From Phycisphaerales bacterium (GTDB lineage Bacteria; Planctomycetota; Phycisphaerae; Phycisphaerales; UBA1924), in assembly GCA_905339235.1 (NCBI GenBank), contig CAJPFG010000033.1, positions 1 to 64,000 on the forward strand: a stretch of DNA of 64,000 nucleotides, given 5' to 3'. Positions 25,067 to 34,610 of this stretch are shown one piece after another (the first letter of the stretch is position 1; each line of letters opens with the position of its first letter). The notes beneath the pieces are model-generated. The model was not told where the DNA came from, did not search any database, and worked only from the letters and a program-made list of their open reading frames with translations. A program made the translations under genes and the position numbers.

Positions 25067-28000
25067 ATGCCGAACGGACGTGATAACCGGGGTGTGTCGT
25101 CATATCTCCATGCGGCGGCGGAAGGGGCGATGGAATCGCTCGAGCCTCGCCAGATGCTGAGCGGAGAGCAGTTGCCGGTTGGCGCGGTGTGGCTGCCGTG
25201 GGGCGAAGGTCAGGTGGCGGCGATGCGCGGCTCCTACCTGATGCAGTTCGACGACATGCACAGCACGGAGCAGGCGGAACTGATGGCGCGCGAGGTGGCG
25301 ACGCGTCTTGGGGTCCGGGTGAGTTCGGTCGATTCGATCGCCCGCGGGCGGTATGCGACGATCCAGACGACAGACCAGATCCGAGTGGACACGGTGAACC
25401 GGCTGGTGGGCGAGTTGCCGTGGTTGAAGTCGTTCGAGCCAGACCAGATCCGGCAGATCGCGCGGACACCGAACGATCCGCAGTACGGAGATCAGTACGC
25501 TCTAGACAACACGGGCCAGTTTATTCAGGGGTCCGGATTCGGGACGTCGGGCGCGGACTCGAGCGTGGCGGAAGCGTGGGACATCACCATCGGCACGCGG
25601 GACAACGTCATCGCGGTCATCGACTCGGGCATCGACGTCACGCACCCCGACCTGGCGCTGAACATCTGGCGGAATCCTGGTGAGATTTCCGGCAACGGCA
25701 TCGACGACGACGGCAACGGGTTTGTCGACGACATCAACGGTTGGGACTTCGGAACGAACGACAACAATCCGAACGACGACATTGTCGGGCACGGCACCGA
25801 GGTCGCGGGTGTGATCGGGGCGGTCGGCAATAACAACGTCGGCATGGCGGGAGTGAACTGGAACGTGGCGCTCATGGCGTTGAAGATCGCCGACCAGTTC
25901 GGCGCGTATCGGGTCGCCGCGATCGTCGCCGCGCATGATTACGCCACGATGATGATCACGCGCGGGTTGAATGTGATCGCCAGCGTGAACTCGTACGGCG
26001 GATTCGCGCCGGAGTTTTACCGCGACGCCCCGGAAGGGTTTGACGCGGAGCGGGACGCGATCCAGCGGTTCGTGGAGGTCGGCGCGACGTTCGTGACCTC
26101 GGCTGGAAACAATGGATTTGACAACGACAATCCGGATTTCACCTTTTTCCCGTCCTCGTACAACATCCCGGGCGTAATTTCGGTCGCGGCCACGGACAAC
26201 AACGACCAACTGGCCGGCTTCAGCAACTACGGAGCCGAGACGGTGGAACTCGGCGCCGCGGGCGTTGCGGTGCTCACGACCACCGCCGGGGGCGGGTACG
26301 CCTTTGTCAATGGAACGAGTTTCTCGGGACCGATGGTGGCGGGCGCGGTCGGGCTGCTGAAGGCGGTGAAGCCCAACGCGTCGGCGATCGAGATCCGCGA
26401 GGCGCTCTTCAACAGCGTGGATCACCTGCCGTCGCTGCAGGGCCGGGTTCGATCCGGCGGGCGGCTGAACGTGGCCCGGGCGATCCAGGTCATCCAGATC
26501 GACGGGCCGGTGGTGCGGGTCATTGACCCGGGCCCGATCGCGACGCAGGTCATCCCCGGCACTTCCACACCGCGCAACACGATCACGATCGACTTCAGCA
26601 AGGACATCGACGAGGCGTTCCTGTCGGCGGCCGCGGTGTCGCTGGTGGGCGCAGGTGTGGACGACAACATCGGGACGGGGGACGATGTGAACGTGCCGAT
26701 CACGTCGGTGGTCCGCAGCGCGACAGAGCCGCGGCACGTGACGATCACGCTGAATCTGACGGGCTTTGCGCAGCAGAGGCTGCCGGTGGATCCGTATCGT
26801 CTGACGCTGCAGCCCTCGGGATTCCGCGATACTACGGGCAACTTCCTGAACGGGAACGACGCCGCCGGCACGCCCCACGTGTACGACTTCCGGATCGTGG
26901 CGGTGACCGGCGACAACGAGCCCAACGACGCGACGGGCGAGGCGACGGCGCTCTCGTTTGATTCTACCGGGGCGGCGAACGTGTCGGGCGTGACGCTCGG
27001 CAACGGCGTGTTCGGCCCGTTGGACGTGGACGTATACCGCATCAACATGAGCCGCGGCGGGCAGATCACGGCGGAGATCACGGCGCAGCGGCTGGCGTCG
27101 GGATCGACGCTGGATTCGTATCTGCGGCTGTTCAACGCGAACGGAGTGGAACTGGCGGCCAACGACCAGTTCTTCGGTCAGGATTCGTACCTGGACTTCT
27201 TCGTCCAGACCGGCGGGACCTACTACCTGGGCGTGTCGGGGTTCGGGAACGACCGGTACAACCCAGCGGTCGCGGGGAGCGGAAACTCACAGTCCACCGG
27301 CGTGTACAACCTTCGGGTCGCGACGCGGCTGGCGTCGGACGATATCGTGACGCACACGTTCTTCACGCCCACGCCGGCCCCGCCGGCGGGTACCGACGTG
27401 TTCCTCAACTACAACGCGCCGGCCGGGCCGACGACCAGCATCCCGCCCAATGCACCGTCGCAGACCCAGGGGACCACGACCGCGTTCATCGACATCGCCG
27501 ATTCGCGGCAGATCCTGGACGTCAATCTGCGGCTGCGACTGACGCACACCTACGTCAGCGATCTGGTGATCAGCCTCATTTCCCCACAGGGCACCGAGCG
27601 GGTGCTGTACAACGGCGCCGACGCATCGCAGCAGGGCAACTCGGGCGATAACTTCACCAACACGCTGTTCGACGACGAGGCTTCGGCCAGCGTCCAGAAC
27701 GGGCTCGCCCCGTTCACCGGCGCCTTCCGGCCGTTCGAGTCGTTGGGGCTGTTCGACGGCCAATCCGCGGTGGGCCGTTGGACGCTGCGCATCAACGACA
27801 GGACCCCGCTCAACACGGGCCAGTTGGAGAACTGGGCGCTCGACATCACGTTCCTGAACAACATCTTCGGGCCGTTCGAGTCCAACGACACGATCGTCAC
27901 GGCCAAGACGCTGGGGATCACGGGCGGAAACGGGTCAAACTCGGTCACGGCGTTCGTGGGCGACGGCGGGTTCGGTGTGTTCGACCGCGACATCTTCTTC

Positions 28001-30562
28001 TTCGACGCTGTTATCGGCTCGAGCCTGACCGCGGTGGCGACTCCCTCGGGCGTCCTCAACTCGGCGCTCCGGCTCTTTGACTCGCTGGGAACGCAGATCC
28101 TGCTGGCCAATCCTCCGGGCAACTCGAGCCGGATCGATTCGTACGTGTTCGCCTCGGGCGGCCGCTACTACATCGCGGTGTCCGAGTCCTCGAACGTGGT
28201 GTATAACCCCAACGCCGTGGGGGACGGGACGAGCAATCCCTCGCAGACCACGGGCGAGTACACGCTTGACGTTTCGCTCGCGCCCGGCGTGAGCGACCCG
28301 GGCCAGATCATCCGCGGCAGCGTGGTGAGCATGGGGGTCAACACCAATGGCTTCTTCGGCGCATTCGACACGGCCGGCGCCTACTCCGGGCTCAACTTCA
28401 ACGGCATCGAGTTCCTTCCGATCAACACGTTCAGTCAGCCCGTCGGCACGGCGCTGACCGCACAGTCCTTCTTCGGGGCCGTCGCGAGCGGCAACGACTT
28501 CGCCAACGGCAGCCCGGCGAGGCCGAACGCCGTTCCTTTCGCCCTGACCAACGAGGGCGATTCGTTCAACAACCGGGTCACCTCCAAGGGCGATTACCGC
28601 GGCCTCACGATGGAGCGATCGTTCTCGTTCGCGCAGAGCGACGGGTTCATCGCCATCGATGTCTTCCTGACCAACACCACGATCGCCTCGCTCACGGGGG
28701 TGGCGTGGATGGAAGGCTTCAATCCAAACCCGGGTTTCTATCTCGGCGAGAACAACCGCAACACCCTGAACGACATCGACGCGACGGGCAAGATGGCCTC
28801 CGCGCGGTATGTGAATAACCAGTTTGGTCAGGGGCTCACGATCGCGCTGGCGGCGCCATCGGGCGACTCGCGGGCCAGGGCCATGGTGCTGGGCGGCGGG
28901 CAGGACCCGCGGGACCCGACGGTGCTGCTGAATACACCGGTGGTGGACCCCGACGGGGCCTCCGGGGACTCGCAGTTGGCGATGGTGTTCGACGTCGGGA
29001 CCTTGGCATCGGGCGCGACGGCGTCGTTCCGATACTTTGTGTTCATGGGCACGACGCCCACGGCGGTTGACGCGATGTACGCGCAGGTGAACAACGGCAC
29101 GGGCCTGGGTCACTTGGCCGCGACCCCTTCAACGCCCGCGACCGAGACGCTCTCGGACGGCACCGTTGTGCCGCAACTGCCGTACCGGGTGTACTACCCG
29201 GAGGGCAACGCGAACAACGGGACCTACGAGTTCCTGCCGCTGAGCAATCCCAACGACCAGTCAACCAGGGTGATCGTGATCGCCCGGTATGAATGGGGTG
29301 CTCGGGACCAGGTGCTCGCCGACATGGTGGTGCGTGGGAATGCCCGCTCGGGGCTCACGCTCACCACGCCCGCGCTCGTCGCGGCCGGAAACCAACTGAT
29401 CGACCACCCCGAGATCCCTTACGCGATCGAGGTTCGTGCCGACAAGCCCTTTGCCGCGACGTCGAGCCATTACGACCTCAACCTCCTCCCGCGGCCCAGC
29501 GGCGTGGGCGAGTCCTTCACGAGCCGGACCGACTCGACGTGGACCTTTGGCGAGGTGGTGAAGGCACCGAGCCTCAACGACTTCATCGTGTGGTACAACG
29601 CCTCATCGGCCAACGGCAAGGTGACGGCGACGTATTACCGGGCGGACGGGACCGCGGCGTACGTGCGCTCGATCGACACCAGCGCGTTCCGCCGTTCGGG
29701 GATCGATGTTGGCGGTCCGAGCAATCTTGTGAAGACGCTGGGCGGCTCCGCCAACGAAACGCCCTTCGTGCTGCCCGCGGGCACGTACGGGGTGGTGCTG
29801 ACGTCCGACGTTCCGATCGTGGCCGCGCTCTCGCACTATGACCGCACCGCCACGGTTGCGGAAGGCTCCATGGGCAACAGCGGGGCCGCCGCGACGGCGG
29901 GTGTCATGCCCGAGGGGCAGTTTGGCCTCAACGGAACGCAGGAAATCATCAGCGCCCTGAACACGACCGGAGTTCAGGCGTCCGTGCTGATCACGTTCCT
30001 GTACGACAACGGGAGTTCGTACCGGGCGACGCTGACCGTGAACGCCCGCAGCGAAAGCTCCCTGGACGTGTCCACGCTCCCTGGATTCATCATGGGTCGG
30101 CCGTACGCCATCCTGTACAACTCCAACACGCCGGTCACGGTGCTGGTGAGGTCCAACGCGTTTGGCCAGCAGTTGGCCAGCGCCGCGGCGACCACCGCTT
30201 ACACACTGTGGAGTTTCGGAGAGGGTTTCCGCCCCGGCGACAACAACAACCATCCGGGCGTGGTCGAGCACCTGCGGCTGTTCAACCCCAACTCCACCGA
30301 GACCACGATCGAGATCACGGTCGCGTACGACGGGTTGCCCGGCAGCGAGACATTCCGCCGCACGATCCCGGCGCGGGCGGTGGTCGAACTCGACATGGAC
30401 CAGTTCATCACCGGCATCCGCCGGCTGTCGAACAACTGGTACGCGACTTCCATCAAGGCTCCGCAGCCGATCGTGGCCTACATGACGCACTACGACCGCG
30501 CCTTCCCGGGTGGGTTTGGAACGATCGGAACGCCGCTGGGACGCTCTCAGCCCATCACCTGA
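25067..30562 (+). CDS. Secreted subtilisin-like serine protease with P-domain and PPC domains
   Basis: 1,831 residues. The N-terminus carries the planctomycete extracellular motif LEPRQMLSG (residues 25-33). The subtilase domain has D186 (VIAVIDSGID), H242 (GHGTEVAGVIGA) and S418 (GTSFSGPMVAG). After it come a big-type domain, a PPC domain (NEPNDATGEA), a proprotein-convertase P-domain (about 760-930, with RLRLTHTYVSDLVISL), a second PPC-like domain, a long region (about 1080-1340), and four beta-repeats of 100-120 residues at the C-terminus, three ending in a HYD signature. It is expected at the cell surface as a processing or degradative protease. The ATG at 25067 is preceded by ggag and a structured leader. 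The upstream open frame to 24797 lacks the motif start. Confidence 0.93.
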   Translation: MPNGRDNRGVSSYLHAAAEGAMESLEPRQMLSGEQLPVGAVWLPWGEGQVAAMRGSYLMQFDDMHSTEQAELMAREVATRLGVRVSSVDSIARGRYATIQTTDQIRVDTVNRLVGELPWLKSFEPDQIRQIARTPNDPQYGDQYALDNTGQFIQGSGFGTSGADSSVAEAWDITIGTRDNVIAVIDSGIDVTHPDLALNIWRNPGEISGNGIDDDGNGFVDDINGWDFGTNDNNPNDDIVGHGTEVAGVIGAVGNNNVGMAGVNWNVALMALKIADQFGAYRVAAIVAAHDYATMMITRGLNVIASVNSYGGFAPEFYRDAPEGFDAERDAIQRFVEVGATFVTSAGNNGFDNDNPDFTFFPSSYNIPGVISVAATDNNDQLAGFSNYGAETVELGAAGVAVLTTTAGGGYAFVNGTSFSGPMVAGAVGLLKAVKPNASAIEIREALFNSVDHLPSLQGRVRSGGRLNVARAIQVIQIDGPVVRVIDPGPIATQVIPGTSTPRNTITIDFSKDIDEAFLSAAAVSLVGAGVDDNIGTGDDVNVPITSVVRSATEPRHVTITLNLTGFAQQRLPVDPYRLTLQPSGFRDTTGNFLNGNDAAGTPHVYDFRIVAVTGDNEPNDATGEATALSFDSTGAANVSGVTLGNGVFGPLDVDVYRINMSRGGQITAEITAQRLASGSTLDSYLRLFNANGVELAANDQFFGQDSYLDFFVQTGGTYYLGVSGFGNDRYNPAVAGSGNSQSTGVYNLRVATRLASDDIVTHTFFTPTPAPPAGTDVFLNYNAPAGPTTSIPPNAPSQTQGTTTAFIDIADSRQILDVNLRLRLTHTYVSDLVISLISPQGTERVLYNGADASQQGNSGDNFTNTLFDDEASASVQNGLAPFTGAFRPFESLGLFDGQSAVGRWTLRINDRTPLNTGQLENWALDITFLNNIFGPFESNDTIVTAKTLGITGGNGSNSVTAFVGDGGFGVFDRDIFFFDAVIGSSLTAVATPSGVLNSALRLFDSLGTQILLANPPGNSSRIDSYVFASGGRYYIAVSESSNVVYNPNAVGDGTSNPSQTTGEYTLDVSLAPGVSDPGQIIRGSVVSMGVNTNGFFGAFDTAGAYSGLNFNGIEFLPINTFSQPVGTALTAQSFFGAVASGNDFANGSPARPNAVPFALTNEGDSFNNRVTSKGDYRGLTMERSFSFAQSDGFIAIDVFLTNTTIASLTGVAWMEGFNPNPGFYLGENNRNTLNDIDATGKMASARYVNNQFGQGLTIALAAPSGDSRARAMVLGGGQDPRDPTVLLNTPVVDPDGASGDSQLAMVFDVGTLASGATASFRYFVFMGTTPTAVDAMYAQVNNGTGLGHLAATPSTPATETLSDGTVVPQLPYRVYYPEGNANNGTYEFLPLSNPNDQSTRVIVIARYEWGARDQVLADMVVRGNARSGLTLTTPALVAAGNQLIDHPEIPYAIEVRADKPFAATSSHYDLNLLPRPSGVGESFTSRTDSTWTFGEVVKAPSLNDFIVWYNASSANGKVTATYYRADGTAAYVRSIDTSAFRRSGIDVGGPSNLVKTLGGSANETPFVLPAGTYGVVLTSDVPIVAALSHYDRTATVAEGSMGNSGAAATAGVMPEGQFGLNGTQEIISALNTTGVQASVLITFLYDNGSSYRATLTVNARSESSLDVSTLPGFIMGRPYAILYNSNTPVTVLVRSNAFGQQLASAAATTAYTLWSFGEGFRPGDNNNHPGVVEHLRLFNPNSTETTIEITVAYDGLPGSETFRRTIPARAVVELDMDQFITGIRRLSNNWYATSIKAPQPIVAYMTHYDRAFPGGFGTIGTPLGRSQPIT

Positions 30563-30587
30563 GCCTGAACTGCTTTAGGGAACACAG

Positions 30588-30620
30588 ACGCCCCGCATCG
30601 CGCGGGGCGTTCTTGTTTTT
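30588..30620 (+). terminator. Rho-independent terminator after the subtilase
   Basis: Perfect 9-base stem ACGCCCCGC (30588-30596) with GCGGGGCGT (30602-30610), loop ATCGC, followed by TCTTGTTTTT (30611-30620), 26 bases after the subtilase stop. Confidence 0.85.
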
Positions 30621-30711
30621 CGGGGGCGGTGCCGCGCCGCGGGACAGGAACTTAAGGGCTCGGTTGGAGGGTCGCGACGGGGGCGCGGTCCTATCATCCC
30701 CACTCAACTCC

Positions 30712-30785
30712 GAGGGCGTAGCTCAGCCTGGTAGAGCAGCGGCCTTTTAAGCCGTAGGTCCAGGGTTCGAATCCCTGCGCCCTCA
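30712..30785 (+). tRNA. tRNA-Lys (anticodon TTT)
   Basis: 74 bases. The acceptor stem is GAGGGCG/CGCCCTC with discriminator A. D-arm GCTC/GAGC, anticodon stem GCGGC/GCCGT with loop CTTTTAA (anticodon TTT), and T-arm CAGGG/CCCTG with TTCGAAT. CCA is not encoded. Confidence 0.95.
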
Positions 30786-30871
30786 TTTCGAATCCGCCAA
30801 TCCACTCCGGAGCGGCGGGGCCGGAGGAGGCCCCGTCCGGGTGTTCCGGTGCATCGCCGACGAGCCACACG

Positions 30872-33800
30872 TTGTCCCAAATTCTCCACGCCAACTGGTC
30901 CGCCGGGCACATCCACATCTGGGCAGAAGACGGCGCGCGATGGCCGGTTGCGCCCGTCGCTGATGGCGCCACACCCCGCGATCATCCTTTCGCCGCCGAT
31001 CCGTTCCCGGGCCAGGTGCTCCCGGCGATCGGGGCGGGAACATCGCCGGTCGAGGCGTCGAGCCTTGTGCTCCGATTGCCCGGGCGCGCGGGCGTACCGA
31101 TCCCCAGCCCGACGCTGGCCCGCGCCCTGGGGCTTCCCGGCCACTCGGAAGATGACGCGGCGGCGGGTTTGGCGCTCGAGTCGTTCCGCGTCACAACGCT
31201 GTCGTACCCGGCGGAGGCCGCGGCGGGGGTGCTGCTGGGGCTCTCCGAGGCGCTCGCGGAGCGAGCGGAGTTGGGGGAGCCGAGCGAGATTCTGGCGGGT
31301 GGGTCGTTTTCGTACTTCGCGCACGCCGCCGGATTTGCTCGCTCGCTCATGGCGCAGCAGCGGGTAATCCCGATGCTTGTGCAGGCGGGAGGTCAGATCC
31401 GGGCATCGTGGGAGCCGTGGCTGAGCGATTCGGCGAGCGCCGAGCGGGTGGCGATGCTCGTGAACGCGATGCCCGCGTCCGCGCGAGCCGCGGCGGATGA
31501 ACTACGGCATGAGGCGTGGGCGGTAACGTCGTCGTTCCTGAGCGCCGTTGTGGACGCGGAGTGCCGCGAACCGCTGATCCGTGAGTCGTTCGCGGATGCG
31601 TTGCTGGAGCGCGACCCCGCGGCGGATCAGCACGTGGCCTGGCTGACCGGCCTGCTCGGGCGGGCCGATTCGCTGGGCGGTCCGATGACGTTCCGCCAGG
31701 AGATGATCCGGCGCGTTCGGTCGTGGGTGTCGGTGCTGGAAGAGCGGGGGGCTTCCTCGCTGTGGCGGCTGCTGTTTCGGATGAACGAGCCGCTGGCCAC
31801 GGACCCGACAGCCCCGGACCCCGCGCCCGACGACCCGGCGTGGGGGTTGTCCTTTCACCTTCAGTCGGTCGAGCAGCCCAACATCATCCTGGACGCGCCG
31901 GATATCTGGCTGCTGTCGAGCGAATCGGCGACGATCATGGGACGGCGGATCGACCGGCCGCAGGACTTGCTGCTGGGGGAACTCGGGCGCGCGTCGCGGT
32001 TCTTCAAGGCCCTCGAAGAAGCCCTGGAAGAGCCGCAGCCCCGCGTGCTCGAGGTCACGACGAAGAAGGCGTACGAGTTTTTGCGGGAAGTTCGCCCGAT
32101 CCTGCAGGAGCAGGGGTTCGCGGTGGAAGCGCCCTCGTGGTGGGATTCGCCTTCGGCGCGGCTGGGGGCGAAACTGCGGCTGGAGTCGCAGGGGATGGAC
32201 CCGTTCGGCTCGGCCTCCGGGGGGCTCACGAACGCCGCCCGGGCGCAGTTGGGGCTGTCCGCGCTGGTTGGGTACACCTGGGAGATCGCCGTGGGCGACA
32301 CGACGCTGTCGCTGCACGAGTTCGAGCAACTGGCCGCGCGACGAACGCCGCTGGTCCGCATTAACGGCCGGTGGGTAGAGATTCGCCCGGAGGATGTTCA
32401 CGCGGCCATCCGGTTCATCCGGGAGAATCCCGGCGGAACGATCAAACTGGGCGAGGCTCTTCGCCTGGCGTACGGCAGCGACCTGGCCCGCACCGGGATC
32501 CCGGTGGTGGGCCTGGAGGCGACGGGCTGGCTGAACGCGTTCTTCAACAGCGAGGCGGCGTCGCGCCAGTTGCGGATCATCGAGACGCCAACCACGTTCC
32601 ATGGGACGCTGCGGCCGTATCAGCAACGAGGACTTTCATGGCTGGCGTTTCAGGAGACGCTCGGGTTCGGCGTGTGCCTGGCCGACGACATGGGCCTGGG
32701 CAAGACGATCCAACTCCTCGCGCTCCTGGCGCACGAGCGGGAACTGGCGAAACTCATCGAGGCGGAGCGGCTCGCGATCGCGGGGGGGGATTCATCCGTA
32801 TCGGCGGTTGGCGGAGTCGCCGCGTCGAACGCCGTGCAGCCCACGCTGCTTCTCGTGCCGATGTCAGTAGTCGGTAACTGGATGCACGAAACACGCCGTT
32901 TCTGCCCGGAGTTGCGGTTGCTGGTGCATCATGGCCCCGAACGATCCATGGGTGACGTGTTCCTGGAACGCGTTGGGGCAAGCGATCTTGTGGTGACGAC
33001 CTACGCCCTGGCGCACCGGGACCGCGAACTGCTGAGCAAGGTGAAGTGGGGGCGGGTGGTCCTGGATGAGGCCCAGTACATCAAGAACCCCTCCGCGAAG
33101 CAGAGCCAGGCGGTGCGGGCGTTCGAGGCTGATCGGCGAGTGGCGCTCACGGGCACTCCGGTTGAGAATCGGTTGACCGAACTGTGGTCGATCATGGACT
33201 TTCTCAACCCCGGGTACCTCGGCTCGTCGGGGGGCTTCCGGGCGAAGTTCGCCGTGCCCATCGAGCGCTACCACGATCGGCAGAAAGGCGAGCAACTTCG
33301 GGCGTTGATCCGGCCGTTTGTGCTGCGGCGGCTAAAGAGCGACCCTTCGGTGGTGGCCGACTTGCCGGAAAAAGTCGAATCGCGCGAGTTCGCCCACCTC
33401 ACGGGCGAGCAGGCTTCGCTCTACGAGTCCTGCGTCAAGCGGATGCTCGGCGAGGTGGACCGGTCGGAAGGAATTCAGCGCCGCGGCCTGGTCCTGGCGG
33501 CCCTCGTCCGGCTCAAGCAGATCTGCGACCATCCGTCGCTGCTCCTGCACGACCAGGACGAACTGGTGGGCAAAGCCCCCGATCCTTCGCGATCTGGCAA
33601 GTGCATCCGCCTGATCGAGATGCTCGACGAGGCGCTGGCGGAGGGCGATCAAGCGCTGGTCTTCACGCAGTTCCGGCAGATGGGCGCGCTGCTGGAAGCG
33701 ATGCTGCGGCATCAGTTCGGCCGCGACGTGCTGTTCATGCACGGCGGCACCACGCAGCCCCAGCGTCAGGCGATCATCGACCGCTTCCAGAAGGCCGACG

Positions 33801-34141
33801 GGACGGCGCCGGTCCTGATCCTGAGCCTGCGTGCGGGCGGGGTGGGTCTGAACCTGACCGCGGCGACGCATGTGTTCCATTTCGATCGCTGGTGGAATCC
33901 GGCGGTGGAAAACCAGGCCACGGACCGGGCGTACCGCATCGGGCAGACGCGGACGGTGCAGGTGCACAAGTTCGTGGTGCGAGGCACGCTCGAAGAGCGG
34001 ATCGATCAGATGATCGAGAGCAAGACCGAACTGGCGGAAAACATCATCGGCGCCGGCGAGGGGTGGCTGAGCGAACTCTCAACGGACCAACTGCGAGACA
34101 TTTTGACCCTGCGGAACGACGCGGTGGACGACGAGCCCTGA
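30872..34141 (+). CDS. SNF2-family DNA-dependent ATPase/helicase
   Basis: 1,089 residues. The N-terminal half (to about 590) is a bacterial SNF2-associated region (DUF3670-like, LLSSESATIMGRRI...EFEQLAARRTPLVRINGRWVEI). The motor follows: ADDMGLGKTIQ (Walker A), LLLVPMSVVGNW, LDEAQYIKN (DEAQ-type box II), LTGTPVENRL, and in the second lobe ALVFTQFRQMG, LILSLRAGGVGLNLTAATHV and DRAYRIGQTRTVQVHKFV. The protein should translocate on double-stranded DNA or displace bound proteins such as RNA polymerase. The start is TTG (30872), chosen because MSQILHANWSAGHIHIW is the family beginning and no other start lies in frame upstream. It may be the first gene of a run with the PAAR-like protein and the kinase. 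Confidence 0.9.
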   Translation: MSQILHANWSAGHIHIWAEDGARWPVAPVADGATPRDHPFAADPFPGQVLPAIGAGTSPVEASSLVLRLPGRAGVPIPSPTLARALGLPGHSEDDAAAGLALESFRVTTLSYPAEAAAGVLLGLSEALAERAELGEPSEILAGGSFSYFAHAAGFARSLMAQQRVIPMLVQAGGQIRASWEPWLSDSASAERVAMLVNAMPASARAAADELRHEAWAVTSSFLSAVVDAECREPLIRESFADALLERDPAADQHVAWLTGLLGRADSLGGPMTFRQEMIRRVRSWVSVLEERGASSLWRLLFRMNEPLATDPTAPDPAPDDPAWGLSFHLQSVEQPNIILDAPDIWLLSSESATIMGRRIDRPQDLLLGELGRASRFFKALEEALEEPQPRVLEVTTKKAYEFLREVRPILQEQGFAVEAPSWWDSPSARLGAKLRLESQGMDPFGSASGGLTNAARAQLGLSALVGYTWEIAVGDTTLSLHEFEQLAARRTPLVRINGRWVEIRPEDVHAAIRFIRENPGGTIKLGEALRLAYGSDLARTGIPVVGLEATGWLNAFFNSEAASRQLRIIETPTTFHGTLRPYQQRGLSWLAFQETLGFGVCLADDMGLGKTIQLLALLAHERELAKLIEAERLAIAGGDSSVSAVGGVAASNAVQPTLLLVPMSVVGNWMHETRRFCPELRLLVHHGPERSMGDVFLERVGASDLVVTTYALAHRDRELLSKVKWGRVVLDEAQYIKNPSAKQSQAVRAFEADRRVALTGTPVENRLTELWSIMDFLNPGYLGSSGGFRAKFAVPIERYHDRQKGEQLRALIRPFVLRRLKSDPSVVADLPEKVESREFAHLTGEQASLYESCVKRMLGEVDRSEGIQRRGLVLAALVRLKQICDHPSLLLHDQDELVGKAPDPSRSGKCIRLIEMLDEALAEGDQALVFTQFRQMGALLEAMLRHQFGRDVLFMHGGTTQPQRQAIIDRFQKADGTAPVLILSLRAGGVGLNLTAATHVFHFDRWWNPAVENQATDRAYRIGQTRTVQVHKFVVRGTLEERIDQMIESKTELAENIIGAGEGWLSELSTDQLRDILTLRNDAVDDEP

Positions 34142-34205
34142 CCCCTTCCACGGGCAGGGGCGGCGCGGTATGCTCTTGTCGGGTCAGGCCCGGGGAGAAT
34201 CTGCC

Positions 34206-34595
34206 ATGCCGCCACTTGTGGTCTTGGGTGCGAAGACAATGTGCACGATGGGAATGTCGCCCGGCTCGCTCGTCGTGCTTCCGGTCAACATGGTCAATGG
34301 GGACAACAAGCCCGCCGCGACGATCATGGATTTCGTGCCGATGATGAACATCATGCCCTTCGGCATGTGCAAGACGCCGTCGAATCCGATGGTCGCGGCC
34401 GCGACGTCGGCGGCGTTGGGTGTGCTTACGCCCGTTCCCTGTATTCCGGTGACGACCTCGCCCTGGACGCCGGGAGCCTCGAAAGTCACGATCAAAGGCA
34501 TGCCGGCCCTTCACAGCGGCTGTACGTGCATGTGTACGTGGGGGGGCACCATCTCCATTACCGATCCCGGGCAAACCAAGATCCAAGTCACCTGA
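34206..34595 (+). CDS. PAAR-like protein (DUF4280)
   Basis: 129 residues, ATG at 34206. It reads VVLGAKTMCTMGMSPGSLVVLPVN, then IMPFGMCKTPSNPMVAAATSAALGVLTPVPCIPVTTSPWTPG, then PALHSGCTCMCTWGGTISITDPG, the exact element order of DUF4280 PAAR-like proteins. Cys residues recur in the places where a metal tip could form. The family sits at the tip of contractile spikes (type VI secretion, extracellular injection systems) or serves as a scaffold for exported toxins. No sheath, tube or VgrG gene is in this window. It lies 15 bases upstream of a Ser/Thr kinase and 64 bases after the SNF2 gene. Confidence 0.85.
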   Translation: MPPLVVLGAKTMCTMGMSPGSLVVLPVNMVNGDNKPAATIMDFVPMMNIMPFGMCKTPSNPMVAAATSAALGVLTPVPCIPVTTSPWTPGASKVTIKGMPALHSGCTCMCTWGGTISITDPGQTKIQVT

Positions 34596-34610
34596 GATAC
34601 ACTCCCTCGC

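Noticed and set aside
34206..34595. Type VI secretion cluster around the PAAR-like gene
   Set aside because: No sheath, tube, VgrG, baseplate or immunity gene within the window. Only the PAAR-like gene and a kinase are present.
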